Source: G963664835 sp965220775
GTDB lineage: Bacteria > Chloroflexota > UBA6077 > FW602-bin22 > JBCLEL01
DNA length: 64,000 nucleotides
NCBI GenBank assembly: GCA_965220775.1
Contig: OZ244845.1
Location: forward strand, 496,001-560,000
Direction of reading: 5' to 3'
Shown: piece after piece, positions 19,382 through 28,212 of the stretch
Layout of the letters: the number at the start of each line of letters is the position of its first letter
Numbering within the stretch: the stretch's first letter is position 1
Program-made: the position numbers and the translations under genes
Notes under the pieces: model-generated
The model's database searches: none
Told to the model about the DNA's origin: nothing
What the model saw: only the letters and a program-made list of their open reading frames with translations

Positions 19382-19390
19382 TGCTATACT
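19382..19390 (+). promoter_or_regulatory. Extended -10 promoter element
   Basis: TGCTATACT is an extended -10 (TGn plus TATACT) 36 bases before the next start codon. No good -35 lies 16-18 bases upstream, which is acceptable for extended -10 promoters. Confidence 0.5.
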
Positions 19391-19426
19391 TGAATAAGAA
19401 CAAGCGTTCTTATAGGAGGCGGCAAC

Positions 19427-19876
19427 ATGAATTCACTCTCAACCGCGACGATGGAAAGGGAAGCAGGGAAAATTCCACAAATCACCGATGTGCACAACGG
19501 TCAGACGATTTCGCTGGACTGGACGCCTCATACGTTCAAGCAGACAGAGTCTGACTTATGGACATTGTTGATAGCACTGGCGTCGAATGATGGTGAAGAT
19601 GGGACGGTGGGACTGGCCCCCACGCTGCGGCGTCTGCGTGAGCTAGGTGCACGGTTGGTTGCTACGCCAGACATCGAGGGGCCGCCAACGCCGAAGATCC
19701 GTCTGACAGCCGGCGGGATGCCGGAGCGAGACTACCAGGTAGTGCGTGGACGGCACCTGATGCCCCACGCCGCGAGGGTCGCCGACTTGCTAAAGACGGT
19801 GGCGTTCGCCGCGGCGGATCCGCTGACCAGGGCAGCGATTGAGTCGGGAGCGCGAGTCGAGGTGGTGGGCATCTAG
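19427..19876 (+). CDS. Hypothetical protein
   Basis: 149 residues with a strong ribosome site (AGGAGG at 19414-19419, seven bases before ATG) and an extended -10 promoter upstream, so very probably expressed. It has no signal or membrane segment. The second half contains LRRLRELGARLVATPDIEGP and HAARVADLLKTVAFAAADP. I do not recognise the family. It stands alone between a repeat cluster and a UbiA-type gene. Confidence 0.75.
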   Translation: MNSLSTATMEREAGKIPQITDVHNGQTISLDWTPHTFKQTESDLWTLLIALASNDGEDGTVGLAPTLRRLRELGARLVATPDIEGPPTPKIRLTAGGMPERDYQVVRGRHLMPHAARVADLLKTVAFAAADPLTRAAIESGARVEVVGI

Positions 19877-20081
19877 CAAGCCGGATTGAGCCTGATGCCC
19901 CATGCTAGACTCTGTCCCGCTGATGCGTCGATCTAAGAGCCTGCGAAAACCGATGCGGACCGTCGAGGTCTCTGCCCGGCTTCCGGCCGGCGTTTCAAGG
20001 TAAACCGCCATCCGAAAGATAGAGTGGCTGCGCAGCGGCAGATCTTGGCCGGCGGTTCTGCGACCCCTGACCCCCTGGCTG

Positions 20082-20903
20082 ATGCTAACCCACGCTTTCG
20101 CCGCGGCGGTCGTAGTGATTGCGACGGGGCTGTTGCTGGCGATAATGCCCGGCCCTCCGATCCCCCTGGGCCGGTTCGTCATACTATTGGCGATCATGGC
20201 GTTAGCCCAAGTGTCGATCGGCGCGGTAAACGAGTGGGCGGACCGTCACGACGATGCCGTCGGCAAACCCTGGCGTCCTCTGCCGAGCGGCGCAATTTCC
20301 CCCGGTGTCGCGTTGGCGGTGGGGGTCGCCAGCCTGATTGCGGCTTTGGCGCTTTCGGCGATGATCGGCGAGGCCCTACTGGCTCTGACGGCGCTTGGAC
20401 TCGGGGCCGGACACAGCTACAACCTGGCGTTGAGACGAACGGCCCTGAGCTTCTTGGCTTACACGATTGCGTTGCCTCTGGTGCCGATATGGGCTTCCGT
20501 TGGCGCCGGCCAGCTCGATGGGCGATTGGTATGGCTTTACCTAGTGGGATTGCCGGCGACGATTCAGGTGCACCTGGCGAACGCGTTGCCGGACCTGGAT
20601 GCCGACAAACAGGCTGATCATCTAGCGCTTGCCCAGCTCCTCGGACCGAACCGGGCCATCTGGCTTTGCTGGGCGTGCGCGACGATGACGCCGGTCGTAG
20701 TCTTGGGGTCGGCTTTAGGATTGGGCTCGGCCACGATTGAGATGTGGATAGGACTGGCCGTCTACTTGTTGCTGGGCTCGATTGCCGCAATCATCTGGCG
20801 TCGAAACAGCCGGCTGGGGATGTACTGGACCTTCCGGCTGCTGGCGCCGGCTACGGCTGCAGCCGGCATCGGTTGGGTGGCCGGATTGACCTTGTCACAC
20901 TAG
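20082..20903 (+). CDS. UbiA family prenyltransferase
   Basis: An integral membrane enzyme with 7-9 hydrophobic helices. The first Asp-rich motif is NEWADRHDDAVGKPWRPLPSG-like (N-x-x-x-D-x-x-x-D) and the second is ALPDLDADKQAD. Together they bind Mg and the prenyl diphosphate. The family transfers polyprenyl chains to aromatic acceptors in quinone, heme O or related lipid synthesis; the acceptor is not determinable. The upstream frame is open to 20004 (reading LRPLTPWL), so a rarer start such as CTG at 20028 could add about 18 residues. Confidence 0.85.
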   Translation: MLTHAFAAAVVVIATGLLLAIMPGPPIPLGRFVILLAIMALAQVSIGAVNEWADRHDDAVGKPWRPLPSGAISPGVALAVGVASLIAALALSAMIGEALLALTALGLGAGHSYNLALRRTALSFLAYTIALPLVPIWASVGAGQLDGRLVWLYLVGLPATIQVHLANALPDLDADKQADHLALAQLLGPNRAIWLCWACATMTPVVVLGSALGLGSATIEMWIGLAVYLLLGSIAAIIWRRNSRLGMYWTFRLLAPATAAAGIGWVAGLTLSH

Positions 20904-20944
20904 TTTGTGCTGGGGTTACGCGTCTTGGCGGAGGGCAAGCGCCG

Positions 20945-21475
20945 GCGTTGCTGGGCCCACACCACCCCCTGGATTCCGGCCCCGTATCGGGGCACGGGGC
21001 AGGCTTTCGACCGCCGGAATCACCACGGACCTGAGAGGTCCGCATAAGAGGATGAAAATGATGGTACGCCGGGCGGTGCAACGTGGGGGAATGAGCGGCC
21101 CGCCCTAAGCTGGGGACAAGCCCCAGCGCTACATTCTTGTGCCAGCACTACGGGGTGGTCAATTCACGGTTCGGCACAGCTAAAATGGGTGGAGATGTCG
21201 TCGAAGTAGATTGGGGCATCCATCCCGAATCGCAGTCCGGGACATGTCTTCATAGCAATCGCTCGTTCTGGCTGTCGCCGGCAGACCAAGGTATGAAAAT
21301 GAGACCTGGTCGTTGGAAGTGTTTGGGTGTGGTTGGTGCCACCCTTCCCCTCTGGATTCCGGCCTTCGCCGGAACACCTATGGCCTTGCGCAGGCCACAT
21401 AAGGGGATGAAAATGGGACGGCGCCGGGCGGTACAACTAGGGCGGTAGTCATTGGTGCCGCGAGCCCGTGCCGGA
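20945..21475. repeat. Intergenic repeat cluster 6
   Basis: Shows a B-type hairpin with an insert (20970-21020), the linker gcataagaggatgaaaatg, a module C variant ctggggacaagccccag (about 21110-21126), a degraded module A near 21222-21240 and another B hairpin near 21352-21375. 21290-21360 matches 40672-40735. An IS110 element interrupts the end of this cluster. Confidence 0.75.
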
Positions 21476-21482
21476 AACTGCC

Positions 21483-21566
21483 TGGGTGGCTGGCAGGTAC
21501 ATAAGATTGTCGCCCCGCTGCGGCGGTGAGCACGCATAGTAAAGTCGTCAGAATAGCAGCCACCCA
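21483..21566 (+). ncRNA. Candidate IS110 bridge RNA (structured leader)
   Basis: Complementary 9-base arms TGGGTGGCT (21483-21491) and AGCCACCCA (21558-21566) enclose a GC-rich inner stem around ccgctgcggcgg. Known IS110 elements encode a folded guide RNA here that pairs with donor and target DNA. The fold is seen in the sequence; the function and exact ends are inference. Confidence 0.35.
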
Positions 21567-21597
21567 CCGACCGGTAGCTAGTCTTAGGAGGAGGAGT

Positions 21598-22806
21598 ATG
21601 CAAGTCGTACGTGAACGGTGCTGTGGCTTGGACGTTCACAAGAAGTCGGTGGTGGCTTGTGTGTTAACGCCTGAGTCTCAGGAGACGAGGACGTTTGGCA
21701 CAATGACGCGGCAGCTAGTGAAGTTGTCGGAGTGGCTTCGGGAGCACGAAGTCACCCACGTGGCTATGGAGAGCACCGGTGTCTACTGGAAGCCTATCTT
21801 CAACCTGATGGAGGACGAGTTCACCGTCTGGGTGGTGAATGCGCGCCACATCAAGATGGTGCCTGGTCGCAAGACCGACGTAAAGGATGCGGAGTGGATA
21901 GCCGAGCTTCTGAAGCACGGGCTGCTCAAGCCCAGCTTTATCCCCGAGCGTCCCCAGCGAGAGCTTCGCGAGTTGGTGCGTTACCGCAAGAGCCTGGTCC
22001 AGGAACGGTCGCGAGAGGCGAACCGTATACAGAAGGTACTTGAGGGAGCCAACATAAAGTTGGGGTCGGTGGCCACCGACGTGCTGGGAGCATCAGGCAG
22101 GAAGATGCTGAGAGCCCTTGCTGATGGAGAAGATGACCCCAAGGTCCTAGCCGATATGGCGAAGGGTCGGCTTCGGGAGAAGCTTGAGGCGCTGGAAGAG
22201 GCGCTGCTCGGCGTCGTGGGGTCTCACCAGCGCTTCATGTTGGCCACCCAGTTGCGACGCCTCAGCACCTTGGATGCCGACGTTGAGAGGCTCGACGCAG
22301 AGGTGGCCCGACGGGTTCGCCAGCACAGGGATGTGCTGCAGGTGATCGATACGATCCCCGGCGTGGGCCGTCGCACTGCCGAGACGATCGTGGCCGAGAT
22401 GGGCACCGACATGGACAGGTTTGCCACCCCGGGACACCTCGCTTCTTGGGCCGGGGTCAGTCCTGGCAACAACCGCAGTGCCGACAAGTCCAAGCGAAGC
22501 CCGGTCAAGAAGGGCAACGCCTCCCTTCAGTCGGCTTTGGTGGAAGCAGCCAGGGCCGCCGCCCGAACCAAGACCTACTTGGGAGCCCAATACCACCGCC
22601 TCGCACGCCGCATCGGCGCCAACAGGGCCGCCATGGCCGTTGCCCACTCCATTGCTGTCATGCTCCACTCCATCATCAAGAACAAGGTGCCTTTCGTGGA
22701 CATGGGACACAAATACTTTGAGGTGCGCGACAAGACCGCCGTCACCCGCAGGGCTGTCCGCCAACTCGAACGGCTGGGCCACAAAGTCATCCTTCAGGCT
22801 GCCTGA
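21598..22806 (+). CDS. IS110 family transposase
   Basis: 402 residues from ATG at 21598, preceded by TAGGAGGAGGAG. The N-terminal DEDD RuvC-like domain has GLDVHKKSVVACV (first Asp), AMESTGVYWKP (Glu) and GRKTDVKDAEW (two Asp). The C-terminal Tnp domain has IPGVGRRTAETIVAEMG and ASWAGVSPGNNRSADKSKRS, which supplies the recombinase serine. Both domains are intact, so the element could be active. The frame extends to 21526 without a ribosome site there. Confidence 0.95.
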   Translation: MQVVRERCCGLDVHKKSVVACVLTPESQETRTFGTMTRQLVKLSEWLREHEVTHVAMESTGVYWKPIFNLMEDEFTVWVVNARHIKMVPGRKTDVKDAEWIAELLKHGLLKPSFIPERPQRELRELVRYRKSLVQERSREANRIQKVLEGANIKLGSVATDVLGASGRKMLRALADGEDDPKVLADMAKGRLREKLEALEEALLGVVGSHQRFMLATQLRRLSTLDADVERLDAEVARRVRQHRDVLQVIDTIPGVGRRTAETIVAEMGTDMDRFATPGHLASWAGVSPGNNRSADKSKRSPVKKGNASLQSALVEAARAAARTKTYLGAQYHRLARRIGANRAAMAVAHSIAVMLHSIIKNKVPFVDMGHKYFEVRDKTAVTRRAVRQLERLGHKVILQAA

Positions 22807-22814
22807 ACCGCGTA

Positions 22815-23035
22815 TTTTCATAGTAATGACGAATGGGGGGCCGGTATTACGAAGTGGGGCCGCGAATGGCGAATGAGAGGCTGCCGGAGCGGTCTATCCC
22901 GGATCGGCGTCCCGGGACATGCTTTCATAGCAACGACGACACGCACGGCTCGGCACAGCTAGAATGGGCAGAGACGCCCTCGATGTTGATGGACCCGTCT
23001 ATCCCGGTTCGGAGTCCGGGACAAGCTTTCATAGG
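22815..23035. repeat. Intergenic repeat cluster 7
   Basis: Half of a B module resumes right after the IS element. An A module with one inserted base (cccggatcggcgtcccggg, near 22898) and a degraded A copy (cccggttcggagtccggg, near 23001) follow. It reads in frame into the chromate-transporter gene, which explains that gene's artificially long open frame. Confidence 0.75.
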
Positions 23036-23051
23036 AATACGGACTCTTAAC

Positions 23052-24212
23052 TTGCTGCGATCGATCCGCTCCGGCTCACTGAGGGAAATCGCCCGGCTCT
23101 TTCTCCGTCTGGGAGTTGTCGGGTTTGGTGGGCCGGCCGCGCACATAGCTCTTATGGAGGATGCGGTCGTCCATCGGCGGAAGTGGGTTAAGCGCCAACA
23201 CTTCCTCGACGCGCTATCGGTCACAAACATGGTCCCTGGGCCAAACTCGACCGAGTTGGCGATCCACGTGGGCTACCTTCGGGCCGGAGTGCTCGGCGGA
23301 CTGGTTTCCGGCATCTGCTTTATCCTTCCGGCCTTCTTGCTGATGTTGGCGCTCTCCTGGGCGTACTTCGAGTTCGGCTCGGTGCCTCAAGTCGTATGGC
23401 TGTTTTACGGGGTAAAACCGGCGATTATCGCGATCATCGCCGCGACCGCGTACCGCCTTTCCGGATCGGCGATAATCGACTGGCGTCAGCGCGTTCTGGC
23501 GTCGGCGGCGCTGGTTGTGACGGTGGTAGTGCCGGGCCTGACGGTGGCCGCCTTGATAGTGGCGGGACTGCTTGGAATCGCCCTCTATTCGGAGCGCTCT
23601 TTTCGCTTCCCTGGCGCCGGACTGCTCGCGGGTGCGTACGCGGCGACACCGATGATTTCGATAGCGGGCCTGTCCACTCTGCTTGCTCTGGCCTGGGTTT
23701 TTCTCAAAGCCAGCGCCCTGCTATTTGGCGGCGGCTTCGTCATCATCCCGCTGATAGAGCATGAGGTGGTGAGCGTATACGGATGGCTGTCAGCTCAACA
23801 GTTCATCGATGGCGTAGCCATAGGACAGGCCACGCCCGGCCCAATCGTGATCACGGCGGCATTTGTGGGCTACGCGGCGGCCGGGTTGGCCGGGGCGGCA
23901 GTTGCGACGGCGGCCATATTCTTGCCGGCTTTTGTGATCGTGCTGGCCGGCACCGGGCCCTACTTGGAACGCATCCGCGGATCGGAGACGGCCCGGGCGT
24001 TCCTCAAAGGCACGAATGCGGCGGTGATAGGAACGATCGTCGGCGCCGGTGTCTTGCTGACGCGGTCGGCGGTAGTCGATCTGCCGACTGGATTGATCCT
24101 GGTGGGTGCGGCGATAGCGCTTGTGCGCTTTGGCTGGGGCGCGATTTCTTTGATTGCCTCAGCCGCGGCGATTGGCATAGCGCTCGCATTGGCCGGCATA
24201 GCCGCGGTCTGA
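23052..24212 (+). CDS. chrA: Chromate transporter family protein (CHR), two-domain
   Basis: A polytopic membrane protein with two homologous CHR halves. The first carries FLRLGVVGFGGPAAHIALME and VPGPNSTELAIHVGY. The second carries ALLFGGGFVIIPLIEHEVV and GQATPGPIVITAAFVGY. From TTG at 23052 it would be 386 residues, close to the usual long-chain ChrA length. In-frame ATGs at 22983 and 22989 lie inside a repeat and are less likely. Proven members export chromate; without a chrB regulator nearby the substrate is uncertain. Confidence 0.85.
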   Translation: MLRSIRSGSLREIARLFLRLGVVGFGGPAAHIALMEDAVVHRRKWVKRQHFLDALSVTNMVPGPNSTELAIHVGYLRAGVLGGLVSGICFILPAFLLMLALSWAYFEFGSVPQVVWLFYGVKPAIIAIIAATAYRLSGSAIIDWRQRVLASAALVVTVVVPGLTVAALIVAGLLGIALYSERSFRFPGAGLLAGAYAATPMISIAGLSTLLALAWVFLKASALLFGGGFVIIPLIEHEVVSVYGWLSAQQFIDGVAIGQATPGPIVITAAFVGYAAAGLAGAAVATAAIFLPAFVIVLAGTGPYLERIRGSETARAFLKGTNAAVIGTIVGAGVLLTRSAVVDLPTGLILVGAAIALVRFGWGAISLIASAAAIGIALALAGIAAV

Positions 24213-24227
24213 GCCTTAATTGGCGGC

Positions 24228-25139
24228 CTATCGCCGGCTGAAGTACTCAATCGTGCGGCGCAGACCCTCTTGAAGGTCGACCCGCGGCTGCCAGCCGACG
24301 ACGCGGTTGATCTTGCGGTAGGAGGCGTAGTTCGCCGGGACGTCGCCGGCGCGCTCGCCCAGGTCCTCTATTTGCAGATTTCTGCCCAGGATCCGCTCGA
24401 TCGCTGTGACCACGTCGATGATCTTGACCCCGCTCTCGGTGCCAACGTTGAACACCTGGAGGCCGGATAGTCCCAGCACCTGGGTATGGGCGGCGGCGAG
24501 ATCGTCAATGTAGATGAAGTCCCGCACCTGCTCGCCTTTCCAGTAGAGGGGGATTGGCCGGCCTTCGAGGGCGGCTCGGATGAAGTTGGGAATCGCGTGG
24601 GTCTCCGGCTGATGGCGCTCGCCCGGGCCATAGGGATTGAAGTAGCGGAGCAATATGACATCGAATCCGAAGCTGTAGTGATAGGCGGACAGGCAGGCCT
24701 CCATCGCCAGCTTGGTCGCGCCGTATGGATTGAACGCGATCGTGGGATCATCCTCCAGGATCGGCAGCCGCTTCGGCACGCCGTAGACCGTCGCCGAGGA
24801 GGAGAAGACGATCTTCTTCACACCAGCCGACCTCATCGCCTCGGCCAGCCGGACGCTATTGACGATATTGTTCTGGGCGAACAGCAGCGGGTCGGAGACC
24901 GATTCGCTGACCTCGATAAGCGCGGCCATGTGTATTACGCCGTCGTGGCCGGCGAGGGCCTCGGTCAGGGCGTCGACGTCGGCCAAGTCAGCCTGTACGA
25001 AGTGGGCGCGGGAATCGACCGCGTCGACGTGCCCGCGCAGGAGGTTGTCTACGATGGTGACCTGGTGGCCGGCGTCGAGCAGCTGCCGGCCCACGTGGGA
25101 GCCGATGAAGCCGGCGCCACCGGTGATGAGCACCTTCAT
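24228..25139 (-). CDS. NAD-dependent epimerase/dehydratase (GalE-like extended SDR)
   Basis: 303 residues. The NAD-binding motif is ITGGAGFIGSHVGRQLLDAG. The catalytic Ser-Thr region is VFSSSATVYG and the Tyr-Lys pair is YGATK. Also present are LRYFNPYGPGERH and RDFIYIDDLAAAH, typical of UDP-glucose/UDP-glucuronate epimerases. It is last in a minus-strand run with the isomerase and Gfo/Idh genes upstream (60 nt gap), implying nucleotide-sugar or free-sugar conversion. The specific sugar is not known. Confidence 0.92.
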   Translation of the reverse strand: MKVLITGGAGFIGSHVGRQLLDAGHQVTIVDNLLRGHVDAVDSRAHFVQADLADVDALTEALAGHDGVIHMAALIEVSESVSDPLLFAQNNIVNSVRLAEAMRSAGVKKIVFSSSATVYGVPKRLPILEDDPTIAFNPYGATKLAMEACLSAYHYSFGFDVILLRYFNPYGPGERHQPETHAIPNFIRAALEGRPIPLYWKGEQVRDFIYIDDLAAAHTQVLGLSGLQVFNVGTESGVKIIDVVTAIERILGRNLQIEDLGERAGDVPANYASYRKINRVVGWQPRVDLQEGLRRTIEYFSRR

Positions 25140-25199
25140 AGGCGGCGGTGGCTGTCGTTGCCAGCCAAATGTAGCTGTCTCAGGGGCACTACCTCTCGC

Positions 25200-25988
25200 T
25201 CATCGGCTCTGCGACAATGTTTGCCTTATTTCGTCGACGACCCTGGGCACGCCGGTCTTGGCGTCCTCGTCTCCTTCTAGCTCGATGTTGATGTAGCCGC
25301 GATAGCCGGCATCTTTCAGCACCGCGACGACCTTTTTGAAGTCGACGATGTGGGGGCCTTCCGGCGTGCTCATGAAGACCTTGTGGTGGGCGGAGACCGC
25401 CAGTCTTGTGACTCGCCTCATGGCTTCATATGGGTCGACGTCGGGGTCGAAGCCGTAGTTGCCGATGTCCAGATTGACTCGGAGCCACTCGGAGTCAACG
25501 GCCTCGATCAGCTGGATCACCTGGGCTGAAGTACTCGTTATTCCGCCGTGGTTTTCCAATGCCATCACCACGCCGCTCTCTTCGGCAACCGGGACGCACT
25601 CCTTGAACGCCGCAACGGCCCAGTCGAAGGCCTCATCGTCGGTGTGGCCCTCGGGAGTCGCGCCGGCGAATACCCTCATCTGTGGCGCGCCCAGGGTTAC
25701 GGCGTGACCGAGCCACTCCTTGACCATCGCCACTTCCTCCGCCCGCTCGTCGTCGTGCGCCAGGGTCATTTTGCATCCAACGGCGGCGCCGGATACGTCG
25801 AGTCCTCTTATCAGGCAGCGTCGCTTGAGTGAGTTCAGATAATTCTTGTCGGTAGTCGGGAAATAATAAGACGTCAGCTCGACGCCTTCGATGCCGAGGT
25901 CGGCGGCTATGTCGATGAACTGCTCGAGGCTCATCTCGCCGGACTGCAGGTACTCGCGGTAGGAATATGAGCAACATCCGATCTTCAC
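25200..25988 (-). CDS. Sugar phosphate isomerase/epimerase (xylose isomerase-like TIM barrel)
   Basis: 262 residues of the AP endonuclease 2/xylose isomerase-like barrel. MKIGCCSYSYREYLQSGEMS leads into IAADLGIEGVELTSYYFP. VVMALENHGGITS supplies a metal-binding Glu and NLDIGNYGFDPDVDP a metal-binding Asp. INIELEGDEDA closes the barrel with a further Glu. It follows a Gfo/Idh gene by 37 nt on the same strand; such pairs act on polyols and keto-sugars. Substrate unknown. Confidence 0.92.
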   Translation of the reverse strand: MKIGCCSYSYREYLQSGEMSLEQFIDIAADLGIEGVELTSYYFPTTDKNYLNSLKRRCLIRGLDVSGAAVGCKMTLAHDDERAEEVAMVKEWLGHAVTLGAPQMRVFAGATPEGHTDDEAFDWAVAAFKECVPVAEESGVVMALENHGGITSTSAQVIQLIEAVDSEWLRVNLDIGNYGFDPDVDPYEAMRRVTRLAVSAHHKVFMSTPEGPHIVDFKKVVAVLKDAGYRGYINIELEGDEDAKTGVPRVVDEIRQTLSQSR

Positions 25989-26025
25989 GGCTCTACCTCG
26001 TCAACTTTCGCAAAAGGCATCCTAA

Positions 26026-27207
26026 TCACTCGGTTGGAACGTCAACTCGCTTACCGGTGGCCGCTGATAGGTACGCGCCATAGCACACCGCGACGACGTC
26101 GCGGCCGAGAAAGCTCCCGGATATGGGCTCCCTTCCTGTGACGGCGGCCTCGCAGAAGTCCTGGACCTCGTGAGGGAAACCGTTCATCCAGTCCTCGTCG
26201 GGGTTGGTGAACTGCCAGCCGGCTTTCGTCTCGACCTTCTCCCTGATGTACTCGTTGGCAAAGGCGTCCCCGTCGGGGGCGTACGCCAGCACAGCGTTGT
26301 TGGGGTTGGTGCCCACGTTTATCATCGCCCGGCCGGCGTAGATGGTAAGGAGATTCTGGATACCGCCAATGACGATATCGGCGGCGCTGATCTGGGCCAC
26401 CGTGCCGTCGTCGAATCCGAGCACCAGCGAACCCCAGTCCTCGCAATCGGACCAGCCGGTGCGAATGGCCGGCGGGGCCTCGCTGAGGAATGCCTCGCTG
26501 TGAGTGATGTTGGCTACGGTTCCCACCACCCAACTGGGCCGGATCCTCCTTCCAAGGCGCCGCAGACCCTCTTCGTACTTGAGGTAGAGTGCTGCCCCAA
26601 CTGAGTGACAACCCTTGTTGTAGAGGCTGCCGCCGCCGCTGGTGGTCCAATCCATGGCGTAGGGTGAGTGGGTGCCGCTGTGGGACTCCTCGCCCACCAT
26701 CCGCAGAATCGACGTGTCGGCGGACTCGAGGAGCCGTTTCGCCTTCTGGATACCGGGCGCATAGACCAAGTTCTCGGCGTACATGATCCGCTTACCCGAT
26801 GCCTGCTCGGCCGCGATCATGCGGTCGGCGCTGGCCATAGCCTCATCAAGGCATCTCTGCCAATCTTCGGGGTATTTTCCGGGCGCAAAGGAGCCGGCGA
26901 AGGGCTTCTCGACGACGACGTGTTTTCCCGCCTGGAGCGTCTCGACCGCCATCTCTTCGTGGAAGCGATTCGGGACGCAGGTATCCACCATGTCGACTTC
27001 CGGGTCGCTGAGCAGCTCTTCCAAGCTGTCATAGGTCTTGTCGAAACCGTACTCCTTGGCGAACTCGGCGGTCGCGTCCGGGCGCCGGCTGTACACGCCG
27101 ACGAGGCGCACGTCGATTCCGTGCACGCGCCGGTAGTTCTCGGTATGAAAGCGGGCGGCGAAGCCGCTGCCGACGATTCCCAACCCTACGGTGGGGGCCA
27201 TAGTCAT
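26026..27207 (-). CDS. Gfo/Idh/MocA family oxidoreductase
   Basis: 393 residues. The Rossmann start is VGLGIVGSGFAARFHTENYR and the conserved Lys motif is HVVVEKPFAG. YNKGCHSVGAALYLKYEEG contains the active-site His position. It is the first gene of a three-gene minus-strand set with the TIM-barrel isomerase and the GalE-like epimerase. It differs in length and loops from the other two family members in the window, so the three are not recent duplicates. Confidence 0.93.
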   Translation of the reverse strand: MTMAPTVGLGIVGSGFAARFHTENYRRVHGIDVRLVGVYSRRPDATAEFAKEYGFDKTYDSLEELLSDPEVDMVDTCVPNRFHEEMAVETLQAGKHVVVEKPFAGSFAPGKYPEDWQRCLDEAMASADRMIAAEQASGKRIMYAENLVYAPGIQKAKRLLESADTSILRMVGEESHSGTHSPYAMDWTTSGGGSLYNKGCHSVGAALYLKYEEGLRRLGRRIRPSWVVGTVANITHSEAFLSEAPPAIRTGWSDCEDWGSLVLGFDDGTVAQISAADIVIGGIQNLLTIYAGRAMINVGTNPNNAVLAYAPDGDAFANEYIREKVETKAGWQFTNPDEDWMNGFPHEVQDFCEAAVTGREPISGSFLGRDVVAVCYGAYLSAATGKRVDVPTE

Positions 27208-27289
27208 TTCCCTAATTGAAAGGTGTGGATGGTTTAGATGGTATCAGCCTAGGCGGATGGTGTACATGACCGATCAACGACCGGCCGGC

Positions 27290-27990
27290 GCCTCCGGCAT
27301 CGTGTCCGGGGTAAGGGGCAGGCTGTTCGCCGGGATAACGATGGCCTTGCGAAGGCCGCATGAGAGGACGAAAATGGCACGGCGCCGGGTGGCGCAAACA
27401 CGGGCGAACTTGCGGTGCACCGTGAGCGGGGGACAAGATCCAGCGCTACAATCCCCGCTCCCCACCCCTCTGGATTCCGGCTTCCGCCGGAGTGACGAGT
27501 CGGGAGTCTGTTTTCATAGCAATCGCTCGTGCCGGCTGGCGCCGGCACACCAAGGTATGAAAAGCCGGAGATGCGGTTTGGTACAGCGAATTGTCACGGC
27601 GGGTTCTGCCACGCCCCACCCCGACCCCAGCGGGGGACAAGCCCCCGCGCTACATTCCCCTCTCCCCGCCCCTCTGGATTCCGGCGAAAGCCGGAATCAC
27701 CATGGCCTTGCGAAGGCCGCGTAAGAAGATGAAAATGGTGGGACGCCGGGCGGTGTTTTCCATCGTCAGGTGGTCTCACCCCTCCCCACCCCTTCTGGAT
27801 TCCAGCCTTCGCTGGAATGACGAGATGAGTGGCGGGAGTCTGACCCGGACTCTGATCCGGGACATGTTTTCATAGCAATCGCTAACCCCGGCTGGCGCCG
27901 GCACGGCGGATTCTTCCATGCCGCACCCCGACCCCAGCGGGGGACGAGCCCCCGCGCTACATTCCCCCCGCCCACGCCACACAATGGTGC
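27290..27990. repeat. Intergenic repeat cluster 8
   Basis: B hairpins lie near 27470-27495, 27677-27700 and 27797-27820, and module C copies near 27632-27650 and 27938-27960. A-type second halves (gccggctggcgccggcac) lie near 27530 and 27890. About 200 bases after it (to 28212), before the next gene, hold nothing I recognise. Confidence 0.78.
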
Positions 27991-28212
27991 CCCGTTTGTG
28001 AGGTATTCACGACATTAAATTCGGGGCACAGGACATGCTTGCTTTTCGGTCGCGTACAAAGGTGGTCCGGTCAAGTCTGAACAGTTACGGCAGGTAGGCA
28101 AGGTTGAGGCCGGCCCTTCGATTTACTACCATATTGGACAGCGGCGCCGGCATCGAACGCCAATTGCGGCGCGGCTCCCAACTCAGCCCTCAGTTGTTAA
28201 GGAGAGTCAAAC

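Larger units (their letters stand above)
21476..22815 (+). mobile_element. IS110-family insertion sequence (boundaries approximate)
   Basis: The left limit is set where sequence shared with other host repeat clusters (gtcattggtgcc...cgtgcc, compare 13098-13120) stops. The right limit is set where module B-type host sequence resumes (atgacgaatggggggccgg). There are no terminal inverted repeats, as expected for IS110. The layout (about 120 bp of leader before the transposase, almost nothing after it) matches the IS110 group, in which the bridge RNA lies upstream, rather than IS1111. Confidence 0.7.
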
